A stretch of DNA of 28,072 nt from Betaproteobacteria bacterium (GCA_016709665.1 JADJMI010000021.1:1-28072); one strand, 5' to 3'; shown: positions 8,589 through 17,798, counted from the first letter of the stretch. A program made the numbers and translations. Notes: generated from the letters alone by a model not told the origin.

Positions 8589-10433
8589 CTATCGCGGCCG
8601 GCCGGCCCCGGGCTCGGCGAGCGGGATGCGAAGGCGCAGCTCGGTGCCGCCCGCCGCCCCAGCGCACCACTCGACCGTTCCGCCCAGCCGCGCCCCGCGG
8701 GAGCGGATGTTGCGAAGGCCCCGCCCTTCGCTCGCCCCGGCCGGCATGCCGACGCCATCGTCGGCGACCGTGACCACCACCGCGTCCTCGCCCTCGCGCG
8801 AAGTGGAAAGGCGGATCGTCGTCGCCTTCGCGTGGTTCATCACGTTGTTGATCGCTTCCTGCACGATGCGCACGAGGTCCGGGCCGCCGGTGCCGCGCAG
8901 CGAGGGGACGAGGGGCGTATCGCCCACGTTCCATTCCAGCGCGAGGCCCGCCTCGCCGATGCGCGCGCCGAAGCGGTGGCGCAGGTTGGCGAGCAGCAGC
9001 GAAAGATCGCCATCGGCCACCGAGAGCCCGTCGACCGCGAGGCGCATCTCCTGGATGCAGTCGTCGCAGGTCTTCACCATCGCCTCGCGCGAAAGATTCC
9101 CCCGCTGGGCGTTCATCTTGGCGAGGAGCAACTGCGAGCCCAGGCCATCGTGCATCTCCTGCAGCAGCCGCTCGCGCTCGAGCACCGCCAGGCGCGCGGC
9201 CTCGCTCTCGCGCAGCGCCGCGAAGTTGGCCTCGAGCTGCGCCGTGCGCTCGCGCACCTGGCGCTCCAGGTCCTCGCGCGTCTCCAGCTCGCGCTGCAGG
9301 GAGGCGACGTAGCGGTTGCGCAGCAGCCAGCCCAGCAGCATCACGAAGGCGCCGTAGCCGACGAAGTTGATGTCCGTAACCGTCACGCGCCCCGGAAGCA
9401 CGAGCACGAAGAAGCTCACGTAGAACCAGGTCCACGCGCCCAGGCCCACGACGATCGCGGCCGCGAGCCGCATCGGCCCGCCGCCGCGCCACACCGCGCG
9501 GCACAGGAGCGCCGTCGCGAGGGCGAGCACCGCCGCGCGGCTGCCGAGCGCCCACCACGGCCAGGGATGGGAGAAGTCGGTCCACGCGAAGCTGTGCCAG
9601 GCCGCGACCGCGTCGATGCCCGCGCCGAGCACGAGGTACGCGACCGCGGCGCGCGCGAGCACGGGCGGCCCCGCCTCGAAGAGCTTCACCACGAGCACCA
9701 GCACGAGGGCCTTGGCCGCGACATCCGCGCCGTCGAGCACGAGGCGCCACCACGGCGCGGGCAACGGCGCCTCGGCGAGCAGGTTGGGCGAGAGCAGGAG
9801 CGCGAGCAGCAGGCACTCGACGCCGGCGAGGCCGTAGATCCACTCCTTGCGCAGCGCCGCCCACACCAGCACGAGGAAGACGCCGAGCACCGTCGCGGCC
9901 GCGATCACCATGCCGCGGCTCCACAGCAGGCGCGTGCGCGATGCCTGCAGGCTCTCCATGATTCGCACGGGCCCGACCTGCACCGTCGAGAGCGTGGCGC
10001 CGTCGTAGCCCGCGGCGCCCACGCGCAGCATCAGTTCGTGGCGGCCCTCGGCCAGCAGCGCGGGCGGCACCTGGATCGCGAGCGTGCGGCTGCCGAGCTG
10101 GAAGCCGCGGTCCCCGCGCGAGAAGAGGTTGCTCGCGGTGGATTGCGCGAGCAGGTGCCCGTCCAGGTAAGCGAGCAGGTTGGGCCGGAAGCTCACGACG
10201 AGAAGATAGGGCTCCGCGGCATCGGCCGGCATCGCGAGCGGCACGCGGAACCACGCGGACTGCGGCACCCGGCCATCCTCGCGCGGCGCGTAGAGCGGCA
10301 GCCGGAAGGGCTTGCCGGCTTCGGCCGGCGGCTCGAGGCTGTCGGAATCGATGCGGCTCGCCTCGGAAAGGCGCTGGACCCGGTCGCCCACCTCCAATCG
10401 CGTGGCCTGGAGCATGGCGTGCAGGAGGAACAC
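8589..10433 (-). CDS. 7TM-type sensor histidine kinase (NarL/HisKA_3 group)
   Basis: About 614 aa from GTG 10433. Periplasmic sensor region about 20-165 (7TMR-DISM-like), seven hydrophobic segments about 174-372, coiled coil about 375-420, HisKA_3 box with H428 in LLQEMHDGLGSQL, N-box EAINNVMNHA (526-535), G boxes DDGVGM (558-563) and GRGLRN (570-575). It autophosphorylates and passes phosphate to a response regulator, most likely the divergent one at 10705. The start is uncertain: GTG 10433 falls inside a hydrophobic helix that continues upstream in frame (LAHLAIALFAPALLV) to a TGA near 10535, yet no ATG, GTG or TTG exists there. A non-standard start or a small indel is possible. Confidence 0.88.
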   Translation of the reverse strand: MFLLHAMLQATRLEVGDRVQRLSEASRIDSDSLEPPAEAGKPFRLPLYAPREDGRVPQSAWFRVPLAMPADAAEPYLLVVSFRPNLLAYLDGHLLAQSTASNLFSRGDRGFQLGSRTLAIQVPPALLAEGRHELMLRVGAAGYDGATLSTVQVGPVRIMESLQASRTRLLWSRGMVIAAATVLGVFLVLVWAALRKEWIYGLAGVECLLLALLLSPNLLAEAPLPAPWWRLVLDGADVAAKALVLVLVVKLFEAGPPVLARAAVAYLVLGAGIDAVAAWHSFAWTDFSHPWPWWALGSRAAVLALATALLCRAVWRGGGPMRLAAAIVVGLGAWTWFYVSFFVLVLPGRVTVTDINFVGYGAFVMLLGWLLRNRYVASLQRELETREDLERQVRERTAQLEANFAALRESEAARLAVLERERLLQEMHDGLGSQLLLAKMNAQRGNLSREAMVKTCDDCIQEMRLAVDGLSVADGDLSLLLANLRHRFGARIGEAGLALEWNVGDTPLVPSLRGTGGPDLVRIVQEAINNVMNHAKATTIRLSTSREGEDAVVVTVADDGVGMPAGASEGRGLRNIRSRGARLGGTVEWCAGAAGGTELRLRIPLAEPGAGRPR

Positions 10434-10625
10434 GAGCAGCGCCGGCGCGAACAGGGCGATCGCCAGATGGGCGAGTCGTCCGCGCGGGTCGGGCGGGATC
10501 GGCGAGCCGGCGGCGGGGAGGGAAAAGGGTGCTCAAGGGGCGTGCGGGAGATGTTTCGCGGAGCGATACGGCATGTTACCCGCGAGGGCGGGGCTCGAAT
10601 CCGCGGCAGGCGCGAGCCGGCCACG

Positions 10626-10655
10626 CCCCCTGTCCCGCGATCGGGGGACAGGGGG
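10626..10655. repeat. REP-like inverted repeat, type C, between divergent HK and RR genes
   Basis: CCCCCTGTCCC at 10626-10636 pairs with GGGACAGGGGG at 10645-10655 (11 bp perfect, 8-nt loop containing CGATC). It shares the GGGGACAG core of the type A repeats. It sits about 50 nt upstream of the response regulator ATG, in the 271-nt region between the divergently transcribed kinase and regulator. A regulatory role is possible, but likeness to the dispersed repeats favours a mobile REP-type element. Confidence 0.7.
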
Positions 10656-10704
10656 CTCGTCCCGGTGGGTGCGGCGCGAGGACGGCGGGTCTAGACTGCG
10701 AACC

Positions 10705-11361
10705 ATGCTCTCCCCCGGCATCGCCGTCCTCCTCGTCGAGGACGATCCCACCTTCTTCGAAGCCTTCACGCGCGCCATCGAGCAGGCGGCGGACCTGCGC
10801 CTCGTCGGCGCGGCCTCCACCTTCGCCGAGGGGCGGGCCCTCATCGAGCGCACGGCTCCCGACGTGCTGCTGGTGGACCTGGGCTTGCCCGACGGCAGCG
10901 GCATCGACCTCATCCGCCTCGTGCGCGAGCGCCATCCCGATTGCGATGCCATGGTGGCCACCGTCTTCGGGGACGAGGCGCACGTGATCCAGTCGATCGA
11001 GGCGGGGGCGAGCGGCTACCTGCTGAAGGATTCGGCGGATGGCGACATCGCCGAGCAGATCCGCCGGCTGCACGGAGGCGGCAGCCCCATCAGCCCGGTG
11101 ATCGCGCGGCGGCTGCTGCTGCGCTTTCGTCCCGCCGCGCCCCTGGCCGGTGCGGCGCCGCGCGCGGATCTTTCGGCGCGCGAGCTGGAGGTGCTCGGTC
11201 TCATCACGAAAGGCTTCACCTTCGAGGAGATCTCGCGCCTGCTGGCGGTGTCGCCCCACACCGTGGGCACCTACGTGAAGCGCATCTACGGCAAGCTGCA
11301 GGTGGGTTCGAAGACCGAGGCGGTCTACGAGGCGCGAAAGCTCGGGCTGGTGCGCGACTGA
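10705..11361 (+). CDS. NarL/LuxR-family response regulator
   Basis: 218 aa from ATG 10705. The N-terminal receiver domain has the acidic pair D13/D14, phosphoacceptor D58 (LLVDLGLPDGSG), T86 and K108 (GYLLKDS). A linker of about 30 residues leads to a C-terminal LuxR-type helix-turn-helix (about 155-218: DLSARELEVL, GFTFEEISRLLAVSPHTV, YVKRIYGKL). All switch residues are present. It is divergent from the histidine kinase at 8589-10433, whose HisKA_3 group normally pairs with this regulator class, so they are the likely cognate pair. The ribosome binding site is weak. Targets are not shown by the sequence; the neighbouring surface-protein genes are candidates only. Confidence 0.93.
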   Translation: MLSPGIAVLLVEDDPTFFEAFTRAIEQAADLRLVGAASTFAEGRALIERTAPDVLLVDLGLPDGSGIDLIRLVRERHPDCDAMVATVFGDEAHVIQSIEAGASGYLLKDSADGDIAEQIRRLHGGGSPISPVIARRLLLRFRPAAPLAGAAPRADLSARELEVLGLITKGFTFEEISRLLAVSPHTVGTYVKRIYGKLQVGSKTEAVYEARKLGLVRD

Positions 11362-11380
11362 CCGGCCGGCGCGGCGACGC

Positions 11381-11500
11381 CTACGCCATCCACTTCACGA
11401 GTTTCACCAGGAACGACGCCGCGCCGAGCAGCAGGACGAGGCTTCCCAGGGTGCGGAAGGCGACGGATTCGAATCGTTCGGCGCAGGTGCGGGTTCTCAT
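11381..11500 (-). CDS. Small single-span membrane protein (hypothetical)
   Basis: 39 codons. ATG 11500 is preceded by GAGGGA at a good distance (about 8 nt). The product starts MRTRTCAERFESVAFRTL, continues with a hydrophobic stretch GSLVLLLGAASFLVKLV and ends KWMA. The N-terminal basic/polar part and one membrane helix suggest a small inner-membrane protein. It converges with the response regulator, 19 nt from its stop. No known family was recognised. A chance ORF cannot be excluded at this GC content, but the ribosome binding site and helix favour a real gene. Confidence 0.45.
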   Translation of the reverse strand: MRTRTCAERFESVAFRTLGSLVLLLGAASFLVKLVKWMA

Positions 11501-11673
11501 GGCGTGTCCCTCGGGACTTCGTTGCCCGCCGGCAGGACCCTGCCGGTTCGGGCGTGCCCGGAACCGTCCGGGCATGGGAACCAGTCTGGGCCTTTCGCGC
11601 ACGGCTTTCCGTGTCCGCTTCCGCACGCCGGGCGCGCATTCGTCGACGGCCGGCTGTGAGAATCCCCACATTC

Positions 11674-11806
11674 TGAAGGGGACGCACACCTTCACCCGTC
11701 CTGAAGGGGACGCACACCTTCACCCGTCCTGAAGGGGTGCGTCCCCTTCACCGCCCCAGAAGGTGTGCGTCCCCTTCACCGCCCCTGAAGGTGTGCGTCC
11801 CCTTCC
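11674..11806. repeat. Array of five GAAGGGGACGCACACCTTC elements (type B)
   Basis: Five near-identical 21-nt units: 11674-11694 and 11702-11722 in one orientation, then 11730-11750 (self-palindromic hybrid), 11758-11778 and 11786-11806 in the other. Spacers are 7 nt and similar (CCCGTCC, CCGCCCC). Each unit has short outer arms (GAAGG/CCTTC) around GGACGCACA. The array ends 4 nt before the stop codon of the beta-helix protein gene. A second array of the same unit lies at 17906-18010. This resembles a BIME-type cluster of REP elements; the responsible transposase is not in the window. Confidence 0.85.
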
Positions 11807-11810
11807 GGGA

Positions 11811-14800
11811 TTACTGGGCGAAGACTTCGATGATGCCGACGCCGGTCGCGCCGCCCGCGCCGGTGACGATGGCGGTGTAGGCCCCCGGCGCCAGCGTGAC
11901 GCGGATCGCCGATTCGAGCGCATGCGCCGGCGCGAAGCCCGCCGCCTGGATCGTGGCCGCATCGGTCCCATCGCCCCAGTTGTCGTTCATCGCCACCGGC
12001 GTTGCGCCGGAGAAGAGCTGCAGCAGCGGGTTCGCGAGCACGTTCGGAACGCCCGCGGCCGCGAGCGAAGGCCCGCGCGCCCGCACGATCACCGTCTGCG
12101 GTGCATCGCCCTGGATGATGAAGCCGCCGATCATCACGTCGTCACCCGTGAGCACCACGCCGCGCGTGGAAATGTTGGCGAGCGGCACCTGCGGCAGGTC
12201 CACCTCGAACACCTCGACGATCCCCACGCCCGTGAGGCCGCCCGCGCCCGTCACGATGGCCGTGTAGGCGCCCGGCGTGAGCGTGGCGAGGATCGCGGCC
12301 TCGAACGGATCGGAAGGCGCGAAGCCGGACGACGAAACGACCGCCGCGTTGGCCGCCTCCTGCCAGTTGTCGTTCATCGCGATCTGCGTCGCCCCGGCGA
12401 AGAGCTGCAGCACCGGGTTCGCGAGCGCCCCGGGCACGCCGGCCGCGGTAAGCGACGGCCCGCGCGCGCGGACCACCACCGTCTTCGCCTGCGACCCGCC
12501 GATGATGAAGCCGCCGATCAGCACGTCGTTGCCGGTGAGCACCTGCATCCGCGTGGAGATGTTCGCCAGGCGCGGGATCGTCGTGTTGAGCTTGAACTGC
12601 GCCCCCACGCTCTTCACCGCATCCATCGTCACGTTGCAGGCGCCGGTGCCCGTGCACGCCCCGCTCCAGCCATTGAAGAACGACCCGGCGGCAGGCGTCG
12701 CGGCCAGGGCCACCGAGGCGCCCGAATTGAAGTTCGCGTTGCAGGTCGCGCCGCAGGCGATCCCGGGCGGCGTCGAGGTGACCGTCCCCGATCCCGATTT
12801 CGTCACCGTGAGCGCGTACTGCCCGATCGCGAACGTGGCCGTAACCGACTTCGCGGCGTTCATCGTCACCTGGCACGTGCCCGTCCCGCTGCAACCGCTT
12901 CCGCTCCAGCCCGAGAACACGGAGCCGGCCGCCGCGGTCGCCGTGAGCGTCACGGAACTGCCGGTGGCGAAGCCGGCGCTGCACACCGCACCGCAAAGGA
13001 CGCCCGCAGGCGAACTCGTCACCGTGCCGCTGCCCGCACCCGCTCGGGTCACCGAGAGCGCGAACGTCGTCGGCAGCACCTCGAAGCTCCGCGACACCGG
13101 CGGCGCCGGCGCCCAGAACGCGTCGCCGGCCTGGTTCGCTTCGATCGTGCAGGTGCCCGTTGCCAAGAGCATGACGGTGGAAGCGGAAACCCTGCAGACG
13201 CCCGTGGCCGGGGAAGCGAGCGTCACCGCGAGCCCCGAGGTCGCCGTCGCGCTCACCGCGAAATCCGCCGTGCCGATGATGCGGTCGGGCAACGTGTCGA
13301 ACCGGATCGCCTGGGCCCCGGGCACGCGCTCGTCGAAGCCCGCGTCATGCCCGCCGCCCTGCGGCCGCGCATCGCCCTCGTAGTCCGTCGCGAGGCGCAT
13401 CGTGGGCGAGAGATCCACGGCAGCCGAGCCGACACCGAGGCGATAGTCGTCTCCACCCGGATCGAGAAACACCGGATCGCCGAAGACGACACCGCTCGTG
13501 TCGATCGTCCCGCTGCCCGCCGGCACGAAGGCGGGCATCGATTCCCCGGCGTTCCACGCAAGGACCCGGTCCGGCGCCACGGACCCGGCGTACAGCCGCA
13601 GGGCCGTCTCGTGATTCGCGACGATGCTGTTGGCGAAGGTGATGGGTATCGCGTACACGAACTCGACGGCCGAGCCCGCAATCGTTCCGGTCGGGTTCGC
13701 GATCGTGACGTGCAGCAATTCCACGCTCGCCGCGCCGTCGAAGAAGACCGCGTGGCCGTTGGCGCCCGTCGTGGTATTGCCGGCCATCAGCGTGTTGTGG
13801 ATCCGCACCGGCGCGAAGTTGGTCAGGTAGATGGCGCCGCCCAGGGCGGGGAGGCCGCCGAGTCCCGCCGCGTTCGCGAGGAACCGTGCCCGATCGATGA
13901 GCAGGTCGGTGCCCGAGTAGCTCAGGGCGCCGCCATTGAACGCCGCGGTGTTGCCGTCGAAATCCACGCCGGTGACGGCGAGATGGCCGGGACCGCCGCC
14001 CGCCTGGATCGCGCCACCGACGGTCTGCGAGGTGTTGCCGCGGAAGTAGGTGTGGGAGACCGCGAGAGCGGGCCCGTTGAAGTAGATCGCGCCGCCGGAG
14101 CCCGAGGGCCCGGACGTCGCGTTGTTCTCGAAACCGCCCCCGGTGATGGTGAGCGCGCCGTAGGCTTCGATGGCGCCTCCGCTCGCCCCGGCGTGGTTGC
14201 CGACGAACGGGGAATCCGTGATGGTCAGGCTGCCCTGGGCCAGCAGCGCGCCGCTGCTGCCGCCGGCCGCGTTGCCGGTGAAGTTCGAGGCGGCGATCGC
14301 ACTGTGGCCGTTCAGGACCATCGCGCCGCCGAAACCGCTCACGGCGGCGTTGCCCGCGAACGTGCACCCGTTGATCGTGGCCTCCGCCATCGCGTACAGG
14401 GCGCCGGCGTAGTCGGTCGCGGCGTTGGCGTTGAACGCCGTGCGGGTGAGGGTCGTCGCCCCGACCGCCACGATGGCACCGATGGCGCTTGCCGTGTTCT
14501 GCGCGAAGTAGGAATCCGCGACGACGGAGAGGCCGTTCACGTACAGGGCGCCCGCGCTGCCGCCCGCCGAATTGCCCACGAAAGTGCTGCCTGCCACCTG
14601 GGTCAGGCCACCGGAAAGCACGAAGACCGCGCCCCCGGTCTGGCCGGACGAGTTCTGCGTGAAGACCGAGTCCACCAGGTTCGCGGTGCCCACGACCCAG
14701 GCAGCCCCGCCCTGGGCGCCGGCCTGGTTGCCGGACATGCGAACGCGCGTGAGCGCGAGCGATCCTCCGGCGTAGATGCCGCCACCCTGGCTCGCGCTGC

Positions 14801-15155
14801 GGCCGTCGCGGATCGTGAGATCGGACAGGGCGAGGGGCGCGCCGCTGCCCATGGCATCGACCGCCCGGAAGGCGCCGCTCGCGATCGACAGCAGGTCCAT
14901 GCCCGGTCCGTTGATCGCGATCTCGCCGAGCACCGACAGTGAGGAAGCGAGCGTGATGGTGCAAGGGCAGGCGGCCAGCGAGAAGGTGACCGTGTCGGCG
15001 CCGGGTGCCGCGTTGGCGTCGAGGATGGCCTGCCTGAGGGAACCGGCTCCGGAATCCGCCGTGTTCGTGACCACGAACGTGGCGGCTTGCACGGAAGCCG
15101 CGGATACCACGAGGGCCACTACCACGCAGGCCCTTTCCAACCAGCGTCGCATCAT
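11811..15155 (-). CDS. Secreted right-handed beta-helix protein with C-terminal tandem module
   Basis: 1114 aa from ATG 15155 (ATG ATG). Signal peptide about 1-24, cut near VQA/ATF. It begins like CSLREA/Pmp-type proteins (GSLRQAILDANAAPGADTV), then to about residue 600 shows repeated beta-helix turns (GGAxY, GNxAxGSGGAL, FxxNxA). About 615-700 is an Ig-like domain (LASPATGVCRVSA, CTIEANQAGD). Two InlB-B-like repeats follow (about 700-860, GWSGSGCSGTGTC), then the two C-terminal modules (about 862-1114). Role inferred: exported adhesin or surface binding protein. Its last 400 nt are over 90 percent identical by eye to the 3' end of the SBBP gene at 15335, although the N-termini are unrelated. 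Confidence 0.9.
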   Translation of the reverse strand: MMRRWLERACVVVALVVSAASVQAATFVVTNTADSGAGSLRQAILDANAAPGADTVTFSLAACPCTITLASSLSVLGEIAINGPGMDLLSIASGAFRAVDAMGSGAPLALSDLTIRDGRSASQGGGIYAGGSLALTRVRMSGNQAGAQGGAAWVVGTANLVDSVFTQNSSGQTGGAVFVLSGGLTQVAGSTFVGNSAGGSAGALYVNGLSVVADSYFAQNTASAIGAIVAVGATTLTRTAFNANAATDYAGALYAMAEATINGCTFAGNAAVSGFGGAMVLNGHSAIAASNFTGNAAGGSSGALLAQGSLTITDSPFVGNHAGASGGAIEAYGALTITGGGFENNATSGPSGSGGAIYFNGPALAVSHTYFRGNTSQTVGGAIQAGGGPGHLAVTGVDFDGNTAAFNGGALSYSGTDLLIDRARFLANAAGLGGLPALGGAIYLTNFAPVRIHNTLMAGNTTTGANGHAVFFDGAASVELLHVTIANPTGTIAGSAVEFVYAIPITFANSIVANHETALRLYAGSVAPDRVLAWNAGESMPAFVPAGSGTIDTSGVVFGDPVFLDPGGDDYRLGVGSAAVDLSPTMRLATDYEGDARPQGGGHDAGFDERVPGAQAIRFDTLPDRIIGTADFAVSATATSGLAVTLASPATGVCRVSASTVMLLATGTCTIEANQAGDAFWAPAPPVSRSFEVLPTTFALSVTRAGAGSGTVTSSPAGVLCGAVCSAGFATGSSVTLTATAAAGSVFSGWSGSGCSGTGTCQVTMNAAKSVTATFAIGQYALTVTKSGSGTVTSTPPGIACGATCNANFNSGASVALAATPAAGSFFNGWSGACTGTGACNVTMDAVKSVGAQFKLNTTIPRLANISTRMQVLTGNDVLIGGFIIGGSQAKTVVVRARGPSLTAAGVPGALANPVLQLFAGATQIAMNDNWQEAANAAVVSSSGFAPSDPFEAAILATLTPGAYTAIVTGAGGLTGVGIVEVFEVDLPQVPLANISTRGVVLTGDDVMIGGFIIQGDAPQTVIVRARGPSLAAAGVPNVLANPLLQLFSGATPVAMNDNWGDGTDAATIQAAGFAPAHALESAIRVTLAPGAYTAIVTGAGGATGVGIIEVFAQ

Positions 15156-15283
15156 GGCGAGGTCCGGTGGCCATCGGGGCCGCGGGACCTTTTTACGCTA
15201 GCGCCGGCGTACCGCTCCGGATGCGTCGAGGGTCAAGAAACGGCGCGAAATCCGTAGGTCCTTCGGGGCACGCCGGTGGAAGC

Positions 15284-15328
15284 GGGGACAGGTGAATTTT
15301 TCACCTGTCCCCAAATACACCTGTCCCC
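15284..15328. repeat. REP-like inverted repeat, type A, plus a half copy
   Basis: GGGGACAGGTGAA (15284-15296), loop TTT, TTCACCTGTCCCC (15300-15312), then a solitary half-site ACACCTGTCCCC at 15317-15328. The stop codon of the SBBP-type gene is 6 nt further on (15335-15337). Stem identical to 129-157 but the loop is complementary, so the element is in the opposite orientation. Confidence 0.8.
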
Positions 15329-15334
15329 GGCTTG

Positions 15335-17730
15335 TCACTGGGCGAAGACTTCGATGATGCCCACCCCCGTCGCGCCGCCCGCGCCGGTGACGATGGCGGT
15401 GTAGGCGCCCGGCGCGAGAGTCATCCGGATCGCCGATTCGAGCGCATTCGCCGGCGCGAAGCCCGCCGCCTGGATCGCCGCCGCGTCGGGCCCATCGCCC
15501 CAGTTGTCGTTCACCGCCACCGGCGTCGCGCCGGAGAAGAGCTGCAGCAACGGGTTCGCGAGCACGTTCGGGACGCCCGCCGCCGCGAGCGAAGGACCGC
15601 GCGCGCGCACGATCACCGTCCGCGGCGCATCGCCCTGGATGATGAAGCCGCCGATCATCACGTCGGCGCCCGTGAGCACCACGCCGCGAGTGGAAATGTT
15701 GACGAGCGGAATGGCCGGCCGGTCCAGTTCGAACACTTCCACCAGCCCGATTCCGGTCGTGTTGCCCACCCCCGACACGATGGCCGTGTAGGCGCCCGGC
15801 GCGAGCGTCGCGAGGATGGCCGATTCCTGCGCGTTCGAGGGCGCGTAGCCCGAGGTTTGCAGGGCCTGGGCGTTGGCCGCCTGTCCCCAGTCGTCGTTGT
15901 AGCCGATGGACGACGCCCCGGCGAATAGCTGCAGCTGCGGATTCGCGAGCGCGCCCGCGACGCCCGCCTGCGCGAGCGAGGGGCCTCGCGCCCGCACCAC
16001 CACTGTTTTCGGTTGGCTGCCCCCGATGATGAAGCCGCCGATCATCACGTCGTTGCCTGTTCGCACCGGCACGCGCGTGGACAGGTTCACGAGGCGCGGG
16101 ATCGCCGTCTCGAGGGTGAAGGTGGCCGTCACGGCCTTCGCCGCGTCCATCGTCACGCTGCAGGCGCCCGTACCCGTGCACGCGCCACTCCAACCGGCGA
16201 AGAAGGAACCCGGCGCGGGCGTGGCGGACAGGGAGACCACGCTGCCGGACGCGAAATCCGCCACGCAGGTCGAGCCGCAGGCGATGCCCGCGGGCGTGCT
16301 CGCCACGGTACCCGCACCGGCCTTCGACACGGCGAGCGCGAACGTGACCGGCACCTCCTCGAGCTTCGCCACGCGCCAGCCCGCGGGAGCGCCGGCTTCG
16401 AGCGACTCGCCCGCGACGAACACGACGCTGCCGCGCGTGGCCAAGGCCGCGACGCGATCGAAGCCGCCACCGGATCCCGCGTGGGTCCAGCGCCAGAGAG
16501 GGGCGCCATCCGCGGCGGCGAAGCGCACGGCGTGCATGTCGCGGTTGGCCGGGTCGCTGCTGTCGTTGATGCGCCCGCCCGCGATGGCGTTGCCTTGCGC
16601 ATCGACGGCGATCGCCACGGCCACGTCGCTCAGGTTGCCCGAGCCCGCGACCGTCCGCCGCCACGTGAGCGCGCCATCCGACGCCGCGTAGCGCGCCACG
16701 TTCCAGTCGTTGCTGCCCGCGGACGTGAAGGTGAACCCCGCGACGTACGCGTCGCCCCCCGCGCCCAGGGCCAGGCCGTAGAACATGTCGTCGCCGCCGT
16801 CGGCACCGGCGAAGGTCTTCTCCCAGAGCGTCGCGCCATCGGCCGCCGCGTACTTGGCCACGCGGGCGTCGAAGTTCGTGCCGTCGTGGGTGTTGCCCGC
16901 GACGATCGCGTTGCCGGCGCTGTCGATCGCGACGGCGAAGGGGATGTCGAGGCCGCCGGCCGCGCCCGCGTAGCCGCGCTGCCAGAGGATGGCGCCGTCG
17001 GCAGCGGCGTACTTGATGATCTTCCAGTCGGAGTCGGTGGCGCTTTGCTGCTCCTCGCCCGCCACGACCACGTTGCCGGAGGCGTCCACCCCGAGCGCGA
17101 AGGCGTAGTCGTTGAATCCCGCGGCGCCCGCGAAGGTCTTGTCCCAGAGCACCGCGCCATCGGCGGCGGCGAACTTGATGATCTTGAGATCGTCGTCGAG
17201 CCCGTTCCAGACATTGCCGCCCACGAAGACGTTGCCCGCGCCGTCGGTGCCGATGGCGATGCCGAAGTCGATGCCGCTCGAGGGCCGGAGAAGGTCCTGC
17301 GCCAGAGTTCGGCGCCATCCGCGCCGGCGTACTTGATCGTGGTGATGTCGTATTCCGCGCCGGTGTACGAATACCCCGTGACGATCACGTTGCCCGCGGG
17401 ATCGAGCGTGAGCGCCCAGGCCTGCTCGTGCGCGCCGAGCCCCGCGTCGTAGGCCTGTTGCCAGGCCACGTTGCCGGTCGCGCCGTCGAACTTCACCGTG
17501 AGGATGTCGCTGGCGGTGGCCGTCGTCGCGAAGCCGGTGACGAAAACGTTTCCTGCTGCGTCCACGGCCATCGCGCGCTGGTCGCTCGCGCAGGTGCCGC
17601 AGCCCACGGTGGCCGCCGTGGTGCCCGGTCCGTAGGCGGAGACGGCCCAGCGAACGGCGGGCGACTGGGCGTGGATGAGGAAGGACGCGAGCATGAGCAT
17701 CGCGGCCAGGAGCGATCGGAGCGGATTCAT
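15335..17730 (-). pseudogene. Secreted SBBP-type beta-propeller protein with tandem module, one frameshift
   Basis: ATG 17730 with GGGAGA at 6 nt starts a signal peptide (MNPLRSLLAAMLMLASFLIHA). SBBP-like propeller repeats follow (DAAGNVFVTGF, GADGAELWRRTFSG). At about 17282-17284 the frame breaks: WRRTFSGP continues as SSGIDFGIAIG only after adding one base. The fitting repair is GGG to GGGG, which gives a 798-aa protein. After the propeller come one InlB-B-like repeat, then the two C-terminal modules ending EVFAQ. The rest of the frame is intact over 1900 nt with no decay, so a sequencing error or a very recent mutation is more likely than an old pseudogene. A sigma-54 promoter lies upstream. 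Confidence 0.82.
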
Positions 17731-17798
17731 CGGGTTCTCCCTGCCCCGTGTTTTCACGGGTGCGGTTCGCGCCGGCGGGGCGTCGGCACGAGGAGACC

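Noticed and set aside
11674..11806. Possible CRISPR array
   Set aside because: Units invert halfway, spacers are 7 nt and nearly identical, and no cas gene is present.
15195..15236. Sigma-70 promoter before the beta-helix gene (TTGACC on the minus strand)
   Set aside because: No acceptable -10 hexamer at 16-18 nt spacing; evidence too weak to list.
17279..17287. Programmed ribosomal frameshift
   Set aside because: No slippery heptamer was seen; loss of one base from a G run explains the break more simply.
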